Part shown: positions 1 to 16,494 of the stretch, piece by piece | Numbering within the stretch: position 1 is the first letter of the stretch | How the letters are laid out: every line of letters begins with the position of its first letter | Source of the DNA: Castellaniella sp. S9 | GTDB lineage: Bacteria; Pseudomonadota; Gammaproteobacteria; Burkholderiales; Burkholderiaceae_B | Assembly: GCF_027257175.1 (NCBI RefSeq) | Contig: NZ_JAPFGD010000014.1 | Location: 1 to 39,457, forward strand | Reading direction: 5' to 3' | Length of the DNA stretch: 39,457 nucleotides | Position numbers and translations under genes: made by a program | The notes under the pieces: generated by a model | What the model was told of the DNA's origin: nothing | Seen by the model: the letters and a program-made list of their open reading frames with translations, nothing else | Databases searched by the model: none

Positions 1-146
1 ACAAGGAGATGGTGCTGCCGGGCGACAACGTGTCGATGAAGGTGAGCCTGATTGCGCCGATCGCCATGGAGGAGGGCTTGCGCTTTGCCATCCGCGAGGG
101 TGGCCGCACCGTGGGCGCCGGCGTCGTCGCCAAAATCATCAAGTAA
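1..146 (+). CDS. tuf: Elongation factor Tu, C-terminal end (partial)
   Basis: This is the last 47 codons of an EF-Tu gene, cut by the left edge of the window and read from position 3. The residues [20 protein letters not shown] and the end [13 protein letters not shown] are the conserved third beta-barrel domain and C-terminus of EF-Tu, which delivers aminoacyl-tRNA to the ribosome as a GTP complex. The stop is TAA at 144-146. tRNA-Trp and secE follow, the usual arrangement for one of the two tuf copies in beta- and gammaproteobacteria. A second tuf begins at 39160, so the window is bounded by two copies of the same gene in direct orientation. Confidence 0.97.
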   Translation, partial: KEMVLPGDNVSMKVSLIAPIAMEEGLRFAIREGGRTVGAGVVAKIIK

Positions 147-192
147 TTTTGATGTACAATGGTGGGCTGTCCGCCCGCCATGTTCTCAAGAA

Positions 193-225
193 AACGGGGG
201 TGCGTGACCGCACCACCGTTTTTCG
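193..225 (+). terminator. Probable terminator after tuf
   Basis: The arms AACGGGGGTGCG (193-204) and CGCACCACCGTT (209-220) pair with one mismatch around a TGAC loop and are followed by TTTC, giving a T-run of five. A second hairpin lies just upstream, with arms at 159-167 and 173-181. Together they probably end tuf transcription before tRNA-Trp, or allow only partial read-through. Confidence 0.65.
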
Positions 226-232
226 GGGTTTT

Positions 233-308
233 AGGGGTATAGCTCAATTGGCAGAGCGTCGGTCTCCAAAACCGAAGGTTGAGGGTTCGATTCCTTCTGC
301 CCCTGCCA
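233..308 (+). tRNA. tRNA-Trp (anticodon CCA)
   Basis: The acceptor stem AGGGGTA (233-239) pairs with TGCCCCT (298-304). A D-arm (AGCTCAATTGGCAGAGC), an anticodon arm with CCA in GGTCTCCAAAACC and a T-arm with GGTTCGATTCC follow in order. The discriminator is G and the 3' CCA is encoded. The total is 76 nt. Its place between tuf and secE is conserved in many proteobacteria. Confidence 0.97.
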
Positions 309-351
309 CAGATCACATCGCCGCGCATGCCGCGGCGCCATCATCCGGATT

Positions 352-732
352 ATGTCGCACCAGAACGTAGAAACAGTCAGCCGCGCCGCCGATCGCATCA
401 AGCTCGGCCTGGCCGTGCTTGTAGTCGCTGCGGGCATCGTCGCATATTCGGTATTCGATACCCAGCCCATGGTCGTGCGCGTGGGCGCGTTCATCGGGGG
501 CCTGATCCTGGCCGCCGTGATCGCCTGGTTCAGCGAAACCGGCCGGCGCACCATCGGGTATGCGCGCGAGTCCTACAACGAGACTCGTCGCGTGGTCTGG
601 CCCACCCGCAAGGAAACCACCCAGATGACCGGGATCGTGTTTGCCTTCGTGGTGGCGATGGGCGTGTTGCTGTGGGTTGCCGACAAACTGCTGAGCTGGA
701 TCATCTATGGTCTGTTGCTGGGCTGGAATTAA
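352..732 (+). CDS. secE: Preprotein translocase subunit SecE
   Basis: This protein of 126 residues is the small essential subunit of the SecYEG channel in the inner membrane. It has the three-helix form found in E. coli: hydrophobic segments near residues 18-35, 41-60 and 93-120. The conserved cytoplasmic amphipathic region [14 protein letters not shown] lies before the third helix. The length is close to the 127 residues of E. coli SecE. It begins 43 nt after tRNA-Trp and lies 8 nt before nusG, forming the standard secE-nusG pair. The ribosome binding site is weak. A longer reading frame running through secE and nusG in another frame is a shadow. Confidence 0.97.
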   Translation: MSHQNVETVSRAADRIKLGLAVLVVAAGIVAYSVFDTQPMVVRVGAFIGGLILAAVIAWFSETGRRTIGYARESYNETRRVVWPTRKETTQMTGIVFAFVVAMGVLLWVADKLLSWIIYGLLLGWN

Positions 733-740
733 GGAACCGA

Positions 741-1274
741 ATGAGCAAGCGCTGGTATGTCGTCCATGTCTATTCGGGCATGGAGAAAAGCGTCCATAAG
801 GCGCTGGCCGAGCGCATCGAGCGCGCCGGCCTGCAGACGTCTTTCGGCCGCATCCTGGTGCCCTCCGAGGAAGTCGTCGAGATCAAGGACGGCCGCAAGT
901 CCATTTCCGAGCGCCGGATCTTTCCCGGCTACGTCCTCGTCGAGATGGACCTGACGGACGAGACCTGGCATCTGGTCAAGAACACCAACCGCGTCACCGG
1001 CTTCCTGGGTGGCTCGGGCAACCGGCCGGCGCCGATCTCCGAGCGCGAGGTCGAGAAAATCCTCTCCCAGATGGAAGAGGGCGTCGAGAAACCGCGGCCC
1101 AAGGTCCTCTTCGAGGTGGGCGAGATGGTGCGCGTCAAGGAAGGCCCATTTGCCGACTTCAACGGCAACGTCGAGGAAGTCAACTACGAAAAGAGCAAGA
1201 TCCGGGTGTCGGTGACCATTTTCGGTCGCGCCACGCCGGTCGAGCTGGATTTCAGTCAGGTCGAGAAGGTCTGA
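741..1274 (+). CDS. nusG: Transcription termination/antitermination factor NusG
   Basis: NusG (177 residues) binds RNA polymerase, suppresses pausing, and links it to Rho or to ribosomal protein S10. The N-terminal NGN domain starts [18 protein letters not shown] and contains the conserved FPGYVLVEM. The C-terminal KOW domain (about residues 125-177) has [19 protein letters not shown] and ends [13 protein letters not shown]. The ATG at 741 follows AAGGAACCGA, a usable ribosome binding site. The gene is in the secE-nusG operon and looks complete and ordinary. Confidence 0.98.
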   Translation: MSKRWYVVHVYSGMEKSVHKALAERIERAGLQTSFGRILVPSEEVVEIKDGRKSISERRIFPGYVLVEMDLTDETWHLVKNTNRVTGFLGGSGNRPAPISEREVEKILSQMEEGVEKPRPKVLFEVGEMVRVKEGPFADFNGNVEEVNYEKSKIRVSVTIFGRATPVELDFSQVEKV

Positions 1275-1413
1275 TCGTTTTACCGCCAGGCCGCCCTACG
1301 GTAAAGCGTCCCCTCGTGGACGCAAACCGAAGGCGCAGCGTGGTGGCATTTATTAACCACCGGGGAGCCTGCCGCATCCAGCGACAGGCGTTCGTACCCG
1401 ACAGGAGCATCGC
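1275..1413 (+). promoter_or_regulatory. Structured leader of the rplK-rplA operon
   Basis: Three successive hairpins are visible between nusG and rplK. TTTACCG (1279-1285) pairs with CGGTAAA (1299-1305). GCGTCC (1306-1311) pairs with GGACGC (1318-1323). GGTGG (1342-1346) pairs with CCACC (1357-1361). In E. coli the L11-L1 mRNA leader carries the L1 autoregulatory site just before rplK, and this region is the natural counterpart. No U-run follows the first two hairpins, so they are not classical terminators. I did not find a convincing promoter here. Confidence 0.5.
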
Positions 1414-1848
1414 ATGGCGAAGAAAATCGTCGGCTTCATCAAGCTGCAAGTGCCAGCTGGTAAAGCCAACCCCTCACCCCCGATCGGCCCCGCGCTGGGC
1501 CAGCGCGGGTTGAACATCATGGAATTCTGCAAGGCCTTCAATGCCAAGACCCAAGGCATGGAGCCCGGGCTGCCGATTCCGGTCGTGATCACCGCGTTTG
1601 CCGACAAGAGCTTCACCTTCATCATGAAGACTCCGCCGGCGACCATCCTGATCAAGAAGGCCGTCAGCCTGCAAAAGGGTTCGGCTCGTCCGAATTCCGC
1701 CAAGGTCGGCTCGCTCACGCGTGCCCAGGCCGAGGAAATCGCCAAGACCAAGCAGCCCGACCTGACGGCTGCGGATCTGGACGCCGCGGTGCGCACCATT
1801 GCCGGTAGCGCGCGCAGCATGGGTATCGACGTCGAAGGAGTGGTGTAA
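1414..1848 (+). CDS. rplK: 50S ribosomal protein L11
   Basis: L11 (144 residues) forms part of the GTPase-associated centre with 23S rRNA and is needed for RelA activation. The N-terminus [21 protein letters not shown] and the proline-rich [19 protein letters not shown] are typical, and the C-terminal rRNA-binding domain ends [14 protein letters not shown] good AGGAG-type site (ACAGGAGCATCGC) precedes the ATG. rplA follows two bases after the stop, so the two genes are co-transcribed and probably translationally coupled. Confidence 0.98.
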   Translation: MAKKIVGFIKLQVPAGKANPSPPIGPALGQRGLNIMEFCKAFNAKTQGMEPGLPIPVVITAFADKSFTFIMKTPPATILIKKAVSLQKGSARPNSAKVGSLTRAQAEEIAKTKQPDLTAADLDAAVRTIAGSARSMGIDVEGVV

Positions 1849-1850
1849 TC

Positions 1851-2546
1851 ATGGCCAAGCTGAGCAAGCGTGCGGCGGCCATTGCCGCCAAGATCGATCG
1901 CGCCAAGTTCTATTCCGTGGCCGAGGCCCTGAGCCTGGTCAAGGACACCGCCACGGCCAAGTTCGATGAATCCATCGACGTGGCCGTGCAACTGGGCATC
2001 GACCCCCGCAAGTCCGACCAGCTCGTGCGCGGTTCGGTCGTGCTGCCCGCCGGCACCGGCAAGTCCGTGCGCGTGGCCGTGTTCGCCCAGGGCGAAAAGG
2101 CCGACGCGGCCCGTGCCGCCGGGGCCGACATCGTCGGCCTCGAGGATCTGGCTGACAGCATCAAGGCCGGCAACATCGATTTCGACGTCGTGATCGCTTC
2201 GCCCGACACCATGCGTGTCGTCGGCGCCCTGGGTCAGGTGCTGGGCCCCCGCGGCCTGATGCCGAACCCCAAGGTCGGCACGGTCACTCCGGACGTGGCG
2301 ACCGCCGTCAAGAACGCCAAGGCCGGCCAGGTGCAATACCGGACCGACAAGGCGGGGATCATTCACGCCACCATCGGCCGCGCGTCCTTCGAGGTCGAGC
2401 AGCTGCAAACCAATCTGGCCGCGCTGATCGAAGCGCTGAACAAGGCGCGTCCCGCCGCGGCCAAGGGCATCTACCTGCGCAAGGTCGCCGTCTCGTCCAC
2501 GATGGGCGGCGGTGCGCGCATCGAGGTGGCCTCGCTGGCCGCTTGA
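1851..2546 (+). CDS. rplA: 50S ribosomal protein L1
   Basis: L1 (231 residues) builds the mobile L1 stalk of the 50S subunit at the E site, and in E. coli it represses its own operon by binding the rplK leader. The conserved core MGPNPKxGTVTPDV appears here as [24 protein letters not shown]. The end [20 protein letters not shown] is also typical. Length matches the family (about 230). The ribosome binding site GAAGGAG lies inside the end of rplK. Confidence 0.98.
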   Translation: MAKLSKRAAAIAAKIDRAKFYSVAEALSLVKDTATAKFDESIDVAVQLGIDPRKSDQLVRGSVVLPAGTGKSVRVAVFAQGEKADAARAAGADIVGLEDLADSIKAGNIDFDVVIASPDTMRVVGALGQVLGPRGLMPNPKVGTVTPDVATAVKNAKAGQVQYRTDKAGIIHATIGRASFEVEQLQTNLAALIEALNKARPAAAKGIYLRKVAVSSTMGGGARIEVASLAA

Positions 2547-2772
2547 GGCCGGCACAAGGAACTTTGGGCTGCGCCCGGCGCAAGCCGGGCGCCGCTGTCA
2601 AAGACCGCTGGAGCCCAGGCCCGCAGCATCGGGGCCGGGCTTAATCCCGGGCCGTTTGCCGGATCCAGCGTAGACGGCGCCCAGGAAGAATTCTTTATGA
2701 ACTCGACCAGGTGCGCCGCATTCGGTTGACGCGAGGGAACCTCCCGAGCGTCGTTAGATGGAGTGTTCAACC
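2547..2772 (+). promoter_or_regulatory. Long structured leader of rplJ-rplL (candidate L10 leader)
   Basis: This 226-nt gap is rich in secondary structure. A 9-bp hairpin with a GCAA loop has arms GCGCCCGGC (2571-2579) and GCCGGGCGC (2584-2592). A long-range pair CGCTGGA (2606-2612) with TCCAGCG (2664-2670) encloses further GC-rich pairing. In bacteria the mRNA upstream of rplJ is bound by the L10-(L7/L12)4 complex and limits translation, and this is the expected position and size for that element. The first hairpin has no U-run. The 3' part (2700-2772) is unstructured and carries the rplJ ribosome binding site. Confidence 0.6.
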
Positions 2773-3297
2773 ATGAGTCTCAATCGCCAAGAAAAGGCGG
2801 TGGTCATCGAGGAAGTCGCGGCTGAAGTCGCCAAGGCCCAATCGATCATCATCGCCGAGTACCGTGGTCTGGACGTCGCCTCCGTAACCGTATTGCGCAA
2901 GACCGCGCGAGAATCGGGCGTGTACCTGCGCGTGTTGAAGAACACGCTGGTGCGCCGCGCCCTGGCTGGAACCCCCTTCGAGGGGATCTCGGCACAACTG
3001 ACCGGACCGCTGATCTACGGGATCAGCCAAGACCCGGTCGGGGCCGCCAAGCTTCTGGCCGATTTCGCAAAGTCCAACGACAAGCTGGTCATCAAGAGCG
3101 GGGCTCTGCCCAACAGCCTCTTGGACCAAGACGGCGTCAAGGCCCTGGCCACGATGCCCTCGCGCGAGGAGTTGCTGTCCAAGCTCATGGGCACCATGCA
3201 GGCGCCCATTGCTCAGTTTGTGCGTACGCTCAACGAAGTGCCCACGAAGTTCGTGCGCGGCCTGGCGGCCGTCCGCGACCAAAAGGAAGCCGCCTGA
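2773..3297 (+). CDS. rplJ: 50S ribosomal protein L10
   Basis: L10 (174 residues) is the base of the L7/L12 stalk. Its N-terminal rRNA-binding domain starts [20 protein letters not shown] and contains [20 protein letters not shown]. The C-terminal helix that binds L7/L12 dimers ends [13 protein letters not shown] chose the ATG at 2773 rather than the in-frame ATG at 2758. It gives the usual MSLN start and length and has GGAG at about 10 nt upstream (GATGGAGTG), whereas the upstream ATG would overlap that site. It forms one operon with rplL. Confidence 0.97.
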   Translation: MSLNRQEKAVVIEEVAAEVAKAQSIIIAEYRGLDVASVTVLRKTARESGVYLRVLKNTLVRRALAGTPFEGISAQLTGPLIYGISQDPVGAAKLLADFAKSNDKLVIKSGALPNSLLDQDGVKALATMPSREELLSKLMGTMQAPIAQFVRTLNEVPTKFVRGLAAVRDQKEAA

Positions 3298-3372
3298 GGC
3301 ATCCCCCGTGGGCCGTTCATCGTTACGAACGACAACCAAACCTGGCTCATATACCTATCTGGAGTTCTTAAA

Positions 3373-3756
<384 letters not shown>

Positions 3757-3771
3757 GACCTGGTTCACCCT

Positions 3772-3810
3772 GCCCGGGAAGCGCCAAGGCCTTCCCGGGC
3801 TTTTGCGTTT
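3772..3810 (+). terminator. Intrinsic terminator/attenuator between rplL and rpoB
   Basis: A perfect 10-bp stem GCCCGGGAAG (3772-3781) and CTTCCCGGGC (3791-3800) is followed by TTTTGCGTTT. In E. coli a partial terminator in the same interval lowers rpoBC expression relative to the ribosomal protein genes, and the same role is likely here. Confidence 0.85.
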
Positions 3811-3917
3811 CCAGAAAACCTGTGTTCGACACCCCCATGCGGGCCGAGCCGGGTTCTCTGGAGTCGTAAACCATGGCCGTGGTTGACGGCCTAAGCAACC
3901 CTCGAGTCGGAGTGCTC

Positions 3918-12292
<8,375 letters not shown>

Positions 12293-12371
12293 ACCGGCGC
12301 CGGGCAGTCCCCAGGGGCGGCCCGGCACAGGGTGAATTCCGGCGGTCCTTCACCGCCTGCCGTTGCCGCGT

Positions 12372-12398
12372 AACGCCCCCTCGTGGGGCGTTCTTGTT
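12372..12398 (+). terminator. Terminator of the rpoBC operon
   Basis: A perfect 8-bp stem AACGCCCC (12372-12379) and GGGGCGTT (12385-12392) with a CTCGT loop is followed by CTTGTT. It separates the housekeeping operon from the catabolic block that begins at 12.4 kb. Confidence 0.85.
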
Positions 12399-12441
12399 GC
12401 CTGCTCCGCACCCGTGAAGCGCGGCTGGCGCTCCAGAGTCT

Positions 12442-12470
12442 TTGACTATTTTAGAACTGAATTCTAAAAT
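12442..12470 (+). promoter_or_regulatory. Sigma70 promoter with embedded palindromic operator (IclR-type box 1)
   Basis: The -35 hexamer is TTGACT (12442-12447) and the -10 hexamer is TAAAAT (12465-12470), with a 17-bp spacer. A palindrome with 9-bp arms ATTTTAGAA (12448-12456) and TTCTAAAAT (12462-12470) fills the spacer and covers the -10. Its core AGAA-CTGAA-TTCT (12453-12465) recurs at four other places in this block. Position implies repression by steric blocking of RNA polymerase. The gene served is the acyl-CoA dehydrogenase at 12531. Confidence 0.85.
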
Positions 12471-12530
12471 CAAGGCCTTCTTCCCGGACGGCCGCCGGCT
12501 CTCCTTTCGACTTCCCACCGAGACTCATCC

Positions 12531-13700
12531 ATGGATCTGAACCTGTCCTCCGAGCAAACCATGCTGGTAGAAACCGTCCGCAAATTCGTCGAGCAGGAAT
12601 TGCTGCCGCTCGAGGAAGGCATCGAAGAAACGGGCAGTCTGGATCCGGCGCTGGCCCGCGCGCTGTTCGAGAAATCCCGCGCCAACGGCATGTATGCCAT
12701 GAACATCCCCGAGGAATTCGGCGGCGGCGGACTCTCGGCGCTGGACACCATGCTGGTCGAGGAACAGTTCGGCCATGCCAAGGACATCCTGATCCGGCGC
12801 GCCTTCGGCAATGTGTACGAGGTTCTGCTGGGCGCCAACGAGATCCAGCGCGAGCGCTGGCTGCTGCCGGCGGTGCGCGGCGACCGCACCTGCTCGATCG
12901 CCATCACCGAGCCGGGCGCCGGCTCGGACGCCGCCGCGATCCGCACCCGCGCCGTGCGCCAGGACGAGGGCTGGCGGCTCAAGGGCAGCAAGCACTTCAT
13001 CAGCGACGGCGAGTTCTCGGATTTCTTCGTCGTCTCGGCGGTGACCGATCCCGAGGCGGGTTCGCGCGGGATTTCGCTGTTCCTGGTGGACAAGGATCTG
13101 CCCGGGCTGGTGGTCGGGCGCAATCAGAAAATGATGGGCTTGACCGGCACCAGCCACGTCGAGCTGCATTTCGACGACGTGGCCCTGGACGGCGACTGCC
13201 TGCTGGGCGCCGAAGGCACCGGGTTCGGCCAGATCCTGCAGACCCTGGGCCGGGTGCGCCTGGCCCAGGTGTGCGCGCGGGCGGTGGGCAAGGCGACGCG
13301 CCTGCTGAACCTGATGGTGTCCTATGCCAATGACCGCAAGCAGTTCGGCCAGGCGATCGGGGATTTCCAGATGATCCAGCAGATGCTCGCCGACAGCGCC
13401 ATCGAAATCAACGCGGCGCGCTGGATGGTGTGGGATGCCGCCCAGGACATCGACAACGGCAAGGATCCGCGCGAAAAGATTTCGATGGCCAAGGTGTACG
13501 CCTCGGAGATGCTGGGCCGCGTGGCCGACCGCGCCGTCCAGGTCTATGGCGGCATGGGCTATTGCGCGGACCTGCCCGTCGAGCGCCTATACCGCGATGC
13601 GCGGATATTCCGCATCTTCGACGGGACCTCGGAGGTCCACCGCAGCGTCGTGGCCCGCAGCCTGCGCAAGCATGGCGAGGCCTTGTACGGCACCCTGTAG
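12531..13700 (+). CDS. Acyl-CoA dehydrogenase family flavoenzyme
   Basis: The protein (389 residues, normal family length) is an FAD-dependent acyl-CoA dehydrogenase, which introduces an alpha-beta double bond into a CoA thioester. The N-terminal helical domain (MDLNLSSEQTMLVETVRKFV), the middle beta domain with the FAD-binding SIAITEPGAGSDAAAIRT, and the C-terminal helical domain with YANDRKQFGQAI and QVYGGMGY are all present. At the position of the medium-chain enzyme's catalytic Glu (usually YEGT) it has RIFDGTSEVHR, so D364 is the candidate base, as in ACAD10/11-like groups. It is alone in its transcription unit behind a promoter with a strong operator. The substrate is not evident. A CoA ester made by the CoA-transferases of this block is the best guess from context. 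Confidence 0.9.
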   Translation: MDLNLSSEQTMLVETVRKFVEQELLPLEEGIEETGSLDPALARALFEKSRANGMYAMNIPEEFGGGGLSALDTMLVEEQFGHAKDILIRRAFGNVYEVLLGANEIQRERWLLPAVRGDRTCSIAITEPGAGSDAAAIRTRAVRQDEGWRLKGSKHFISDGEFSDFFVVSAVTDPEAGSRGISLFLVDKDLPGLVVGRNQKMMGLTGTSHVELHFDDVALDGDCLLGAEGTGFGQILQTLGRVRLAQVCARAVGKATRLLNLMVSYANDRKQFGQAIGDFQMIQQMLADSAIEINAARWMVWDAAQDIDNGKDPREKISMAKVYASEMLGRVADRAVQVYGGMGYCADLPVERLYRDARIFRIFDGTSEVHRSVVARSLRKHGEALYGTL

Positions 13701-13722
13701 GGCGCCGGCCGCCAGACAGAAC

Positions 13723-13738
13723 GGGGGCTCAGGCCCCC
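13723..13738. terminator. Small hairpin between convergent genes
   Basis: The arms GGGGGC (13723-13728) and GCCCCC (13733-13738) pair around TCAG. The hairpin overlaps the last codons of the minus-strand gene and lies just after the acyl-CoA dehydrogenase stop. There is no T-run on either side, so terminator function is uncertain. Confidence 0.3.
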
Positions 13739-14532
13739 AGATAGCGGCGTGCGCCGTCGATGCAGCGGCGCGCCCATTCCTCGTGGCCGAGCTTGGCCAG
13801 GGCGGCGTCGTTCGGGATTTCCAGGGAATAGGGGACGGCCGGCATGGCGTCCAGGATTGCGCGGATGTCGATGCCGCCTTCGCCCGGCACCTCGCGCTCG
13901 CTGCGCGCGGTGTGGATCAGGCCCTCGACCGTATCCGGGATCTCGGCGGCCGCATCGCAGACTTGGGCGAACCGGAACCATTCACGGGGCAGGCCGCGCA
14001 GTTCGTCCACGCTGTCGCGCGAACGGTCGAAATGCAGCGTGTCGACCACGATGCCCGCGTTGGGGCGGTTCACCGCGCGCAGCACCTGGGCCGCCGCCCG
14101 CAGGTCGGGCGTCTCGGTCCAGCTGGGATATTCCAGGCCCACCGACAGGTTCAGCGGCCGGGCCATGTCGCACAGGCGCGCGAACCGCTCGGTGGCGCGG
14201 CCGCGGTCGGGATCGGGCAGCTGGGCGAGGATGTGCTGCGCGCCCAGTTCGGCGGCGGTGTCGAGGACGGCGGCGTAGGTCTCGGGCTCGATCTCGGGCG
14301 GCATGCGCGCCAGTTCGATATCGAGCACGCGCACGCCGGTGTCGGCGAGCAGGGCCTGGACCTCCTTGAGCATTGCGCGGTCGTCCTGCAGGGCGAACAC
14401 GTGCTCCGTCGGGGTGACGGCCGTCAACCGCAGGCTGACGAAAGCGTAGCCGGTGCGCTGCGCGATGCGGATCATCTCGGTCGGAGGGCAGGTGAGCACC
14501 GTCAGATGCGCGAGCGAAAACTGGAAGGCCAT
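13729..14532 (-). CDS. TIM-barrel protein, sugar phosphate isomerase/3-dehydroshikimate dehydratase-like
   Basis: This 267-residue protein belongs to the xylose-isomerase-like TIM-barrel superfamily (COG1082 type). Four residues in expected metal-ligand strands are present: E134 (VGLEYPS), D164 (IVVDTLHF), Q190 (RFAQVCDA) and E238 (YSLEIPND). From memory, P. putida QuiC1, a 3-dehydroshikimate dehydratase, uses E134, D165, Q191 and E239. The near-identical spacing makes dehydroshikimate dehydratase a real candidate, although cyclitol or keto-sugar isomerases share the fold and similar ligands. It lacks the C-terminal HPPD-like domain of QuiC1. It is transcribed alone, away from aroE, from a promoter with an operator at 14573-14585, which supports a link to the IclR regulator at the far end of the block. 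Confidence 0.8.
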   Translation of the reverse strand: MAFQFSLAHLTVLTCPPTEMIRIAQRTGYAFVSLRLTAVTPTEHVFALQDDRAMLKEVQALLADTGVRVLDIELARMPPEIEPETYAAVLDTAAELGAQHILAQLPDPDRGRATERFARLCDMARPLNLSVGLEYPSWTETPDLRAAAQVLRAVNRPNAGIVVDTLHFDRSRDSVDELRGLPREWFRFAQVCDAAAEIPDTVEGLIHTARSEREVPGEGGIDIRAILDAMPAVPYSLEIPNDAALAKLGHEEWARRCIDGARRYLGA

Positions 14533-14567
14533 GGGAAGGATTCCTCGAAGAAGGCTGTTTGCCGATT

Positions 14568-14596
14568 AATATAGAATTAAATTCTGTACCACGCAA
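14568..14596 (-). promoter_or_regulatory. Minus-strand sigma70 promoter with operator in the spacer (IclR-type box 2)
   Basis: On the minus strand, TTGCGT (14591-14596) and TATATT (14568-14573) form -35 and -10 hexamers with a 17-bp spacer. The palindrome AGAATTAAATTCT (14573-14585) lies within that spacer and touches the -10. It serves the TIM-barrel gene that starts at 14532. The core is AGAA-N5-TTCT, as in the other boxes. Confidence 0.8.
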
Positions 14597-14636
14597 CATC
14601 AAAACAAAATCCAGTTCCCGCCATTACGCCCCCGGG

Positions 14637-14665
14637 TTTACGCTAAGATACCCGCACCGTATGCT
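14637..14665 (+). promoter_or_regulatory. Possible promoter of aroE
   Basis: TTTACG (14637-14642) and TATGCT (14660-14665) are spaced by 17 bp and end 34 nt before the aroE start. Each hexamer matches only four of six consensus positions, and no operator overlaps it. If real, aroE would escape the IclR control seen at the divergent gene. Confidence 0.3.
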
Positions 14666-14699
14666 TACACCTTTTCCCTCGCGCCCGCAGGAGCGTGCC

Positions 14700-15509
14700 A
14701 TGACAGACCGCTATGCCGTGATCGGCAATCCGATCGCCCAATCCAAGTCCCCCATCCTGCATACCGCCTTTGCCCGCCAGTTCGGGCATGACATTCACTA
14801 TGGCACCTTGCTGGCGACGCACGAGACCTTCGCCGACACCGTGCGCCGGTTCGTTGCCGAAGGCGGCAAGGGCATGAACGTCACCGCGCCGTTCAAGCTC
14901 GATGCCCTGGAGTTCGCCGATACGCTGTCCGAGCGCGCACGCTCGGCCCAGGCCATCAATACCCTGAAGTTCGAACCGGACGGCGTCCATGGCGACAACA
15001 CCGACGGGGTCGGCCTGGTCGGCGACATCCAGGACCGCCTGGGCGTCGCCCTCGAGGGCCGGCGGCTGCTGGTGATCGGGGCGGGCGGCGCGGCGCGCGG
15101 CATCCTGCTGCCCTTGCTGCAGGCCGGGCCCGACTACCTGCTGCTGGTCAATCGCACCGAGCACAAGGCCCACGACCTGCTGGGTGAACGGCGCCGGGCG
15201 GGCAAGGTCGAGGCCGGTCCGCTGGCGGCGGTCGCCGGCGGGCGTTTTGACGTGGTGATCAACGCCACCTCGGCCAGCCTGACGGGCGCTCATCTGCCAT
15301 TGGCCGACAGCGTGTTTGCCCCGGGTTCGCTCGCCTACGACCTGGTCTACGGCGACGGCGATACGGCGTTCATGACCGACGCCCGCGCATTGGGGGCGGC
15401 CCGGGTGTCGGACGGCCTGGGCATGCTGGTCGGCCAGGCGGCCGAGTCCTATCGCCTGTGGCGCGGCAGCCGGCCCGACGTCGAGCCCGTCATGGCAATG
15501 CTGAGGTAG
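14700..15509 (+). CDS. aroE: Shikimate dehydrogenase, biosynthetic type
   Basis: This 269-residue protein reduces 3-dehydroshikimate to shikimate with NADPH in aromatic amino acid synthesis. It has the substrate site SKSP (S15, S17), NVTAPFK with the catalytic K66, NTDG with D102, the nucleotide loop GAGGAARG and INATSAS. The start at 14700 is supported by GGAGCG upstream. A longer frame from 14559 would run through the promoter region. It is followed after 13 nt by a DMT permease, so the two are probably one unit. A second, different family member lies at 29447-30349. This one looks biosynthetic, although its place inside a catabolic block leaves room for a catabolic role. Confidence 0.93.
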   Translation: MTDRYAVIGNPIAQSKSPILHTAFARQFGHDIHYGTLLATHETFADTVRRFVAEGGKGMNVTAPFKLDALEFADTLSERARSAQAINTLKFEPDGVHGDNTDGVGLVGDIQDRLGVALEGRRLLVIGAGGAARGILLPLLQAGPDYLLLVNRTEHKAHDLLGERRRAGKVEAGPLAAVAGGRFDVVINATSASLTGAHLPLADSVFAPGSLAYDLVYGDGDTAFMTDARALGAARVSDGLGMLVGQAAESYRLWRGSRPDVEPVMAMLR

Positions 15510-15522
15510 GCGCCGGGAAACT

Positions 15523-16428
15523 ATGGACACTCAAGGCGACGCGCGGCCCTGGCTGGGGCCCGCGCTCATGTGCCTGGCCGGCCTCTGTTTCGCCTTCCTG
15601 GATACCGCGACCAAGTATCTCGCTGAATTCTATCCCCTGACCCAGGTCATCTGGGCGCGCTATACGGGGCAGACCCTGGTCCTGGCCCTGGTCTTTGCAC
15701 CGCGCATGGGCTGGCGCGTGCTGCATGCCCACAGCTATCCCCTGCAGCTGCTGCGCGGCCTGTGCCTGTTCGGCGCCAGCATGCTGGTGATCAATGGCTT
15801 CGCGCGTCTGCCGCTGACCGAGACCTCGGCCATTCTGTTCCTGGCCCCGTTGATCGTCACGCTGCTGTCGGGGCTGCTGCTCAAGGAAAAGGCCCGGCGC
15901 ATGGATTGGGTGGCCGTGTGTTGCGGCTTTGCCGGGGTGCTGATCATCGCCCGGCCGGGCGGCGGCCTGCTGACCTGGGCGATCCTGTTTCCCATCGGCA
16001 CAGCCGTCTGCAATGCCCTCTATCAGATCCTGACCCGCTCGACGCGCGCCTCCGAGCATCCGGTCACCAGCAACCTGTATACCGGCATGGTGGGTGCGGT
16101 GGTGCTCCTGCCGGCGATGCCGTATGTCTGGCAGCCCATGAGTTGGATCGATCTGTTGCTGGTCGGCGGCGCCGGCTGCATTGCCGCCACCGGTCACATG
16201 GTGATCACCAAGGCCTTGTCGTATTCGCCCGCTGCGACCTTGGGCCCCTACAGCTATTTCCAGCTCGTCTTCGTGGCCTTCCTGGGATGGCAGGTCTTCG
16301 GCACGGTGCCCGATGCCGTGTCCTGGATCGGCATCCTGGTCATCGCCGCCGGCGGCCTGATGATTTCGGTGCGGCGCGTGTTGCAATATGGGTCGTCAAA
16401 ATTTCATTCCATAAAGCGGTTGCGTTGA
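15523..16428 (+). CDS. DMT superfamily (EamA) permease
   Basis: This 301-residue inner-membrane protein has about ten hydrophobic segments and two internally similar EamA halves (for example LGPALMCLAGLCFAFLDTAT in the first half and VGGAGCIAATGHMVITKALS in the second). The C-terminus is basic (SVRRVLQYGSSKFHSIKRLR). Family members export or import small metabolites such as amino acids. The substrate cannot be read from sequence. It starts 13 nt after aroE and ends just before the promoter of the next operon. A hydroaromatic or aromatic metabolite is possible from the neighbour but unproven. Confidence 0.88.
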   Translation: MDTQGDARPWLGPALMCLAGLCFAFLDTATKYLAEFYPLTQVIWARYTGQTLVLALVFAPRMGWRVLHAHSYPLQLLRGLCLFGASMLVINGFARLPLTETSAILFLAPLIVTLLSGLLLKEKARRMDWVAVCCGFAGVLIIARPGGGLLTWAILFPIGTAVCNALYQILTRSTRASEHPVTSNLYTGMVGAVVLLPAMPYVWQPMSWIDLLLVGGAGCIAATGHMVITKALSYSPAATLGPYSYFQLVFVAFLGWQVFGTVPDAVSWIGILVIAAGGLMISVRRVLQYGSSKFHSIKRLR

Positions 16429-16448
16429 ATAGAATTGTGTTCTAAAGT
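16420..16448 (+). promoter_or_regulatory. Sigma70 promoter with operator in the spacer (IclR-type box 3)
   Basis: TTGCGT (16420-16425) and TAAAGT (16443-16448) are -35 and -10 hexamers with a 17-bp spacer. TAGAATTGTGTTCTA (16430-16444), with perfect 5-bp arms around TTGTG, lies in the spacer and touches the -10. It starts within the last bases of the DMT gene and probably drives the operon from 16495 to 25008. Confidence 0.82.
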
Positions 16449-16494
16449 ACGTCCGATCACCCGATGCTCATCGGGTTGTGACGAGAGGAATGCA

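Noticed and set aside
279-1274. A 331-codon frame that would fuse secE-region sequence to NusG
   Set aside because: It reads secE out of frame as Arg/Pro-rich sequence and only its second half is NusG. The normal NusG start at 741 has a ribosome binding site.
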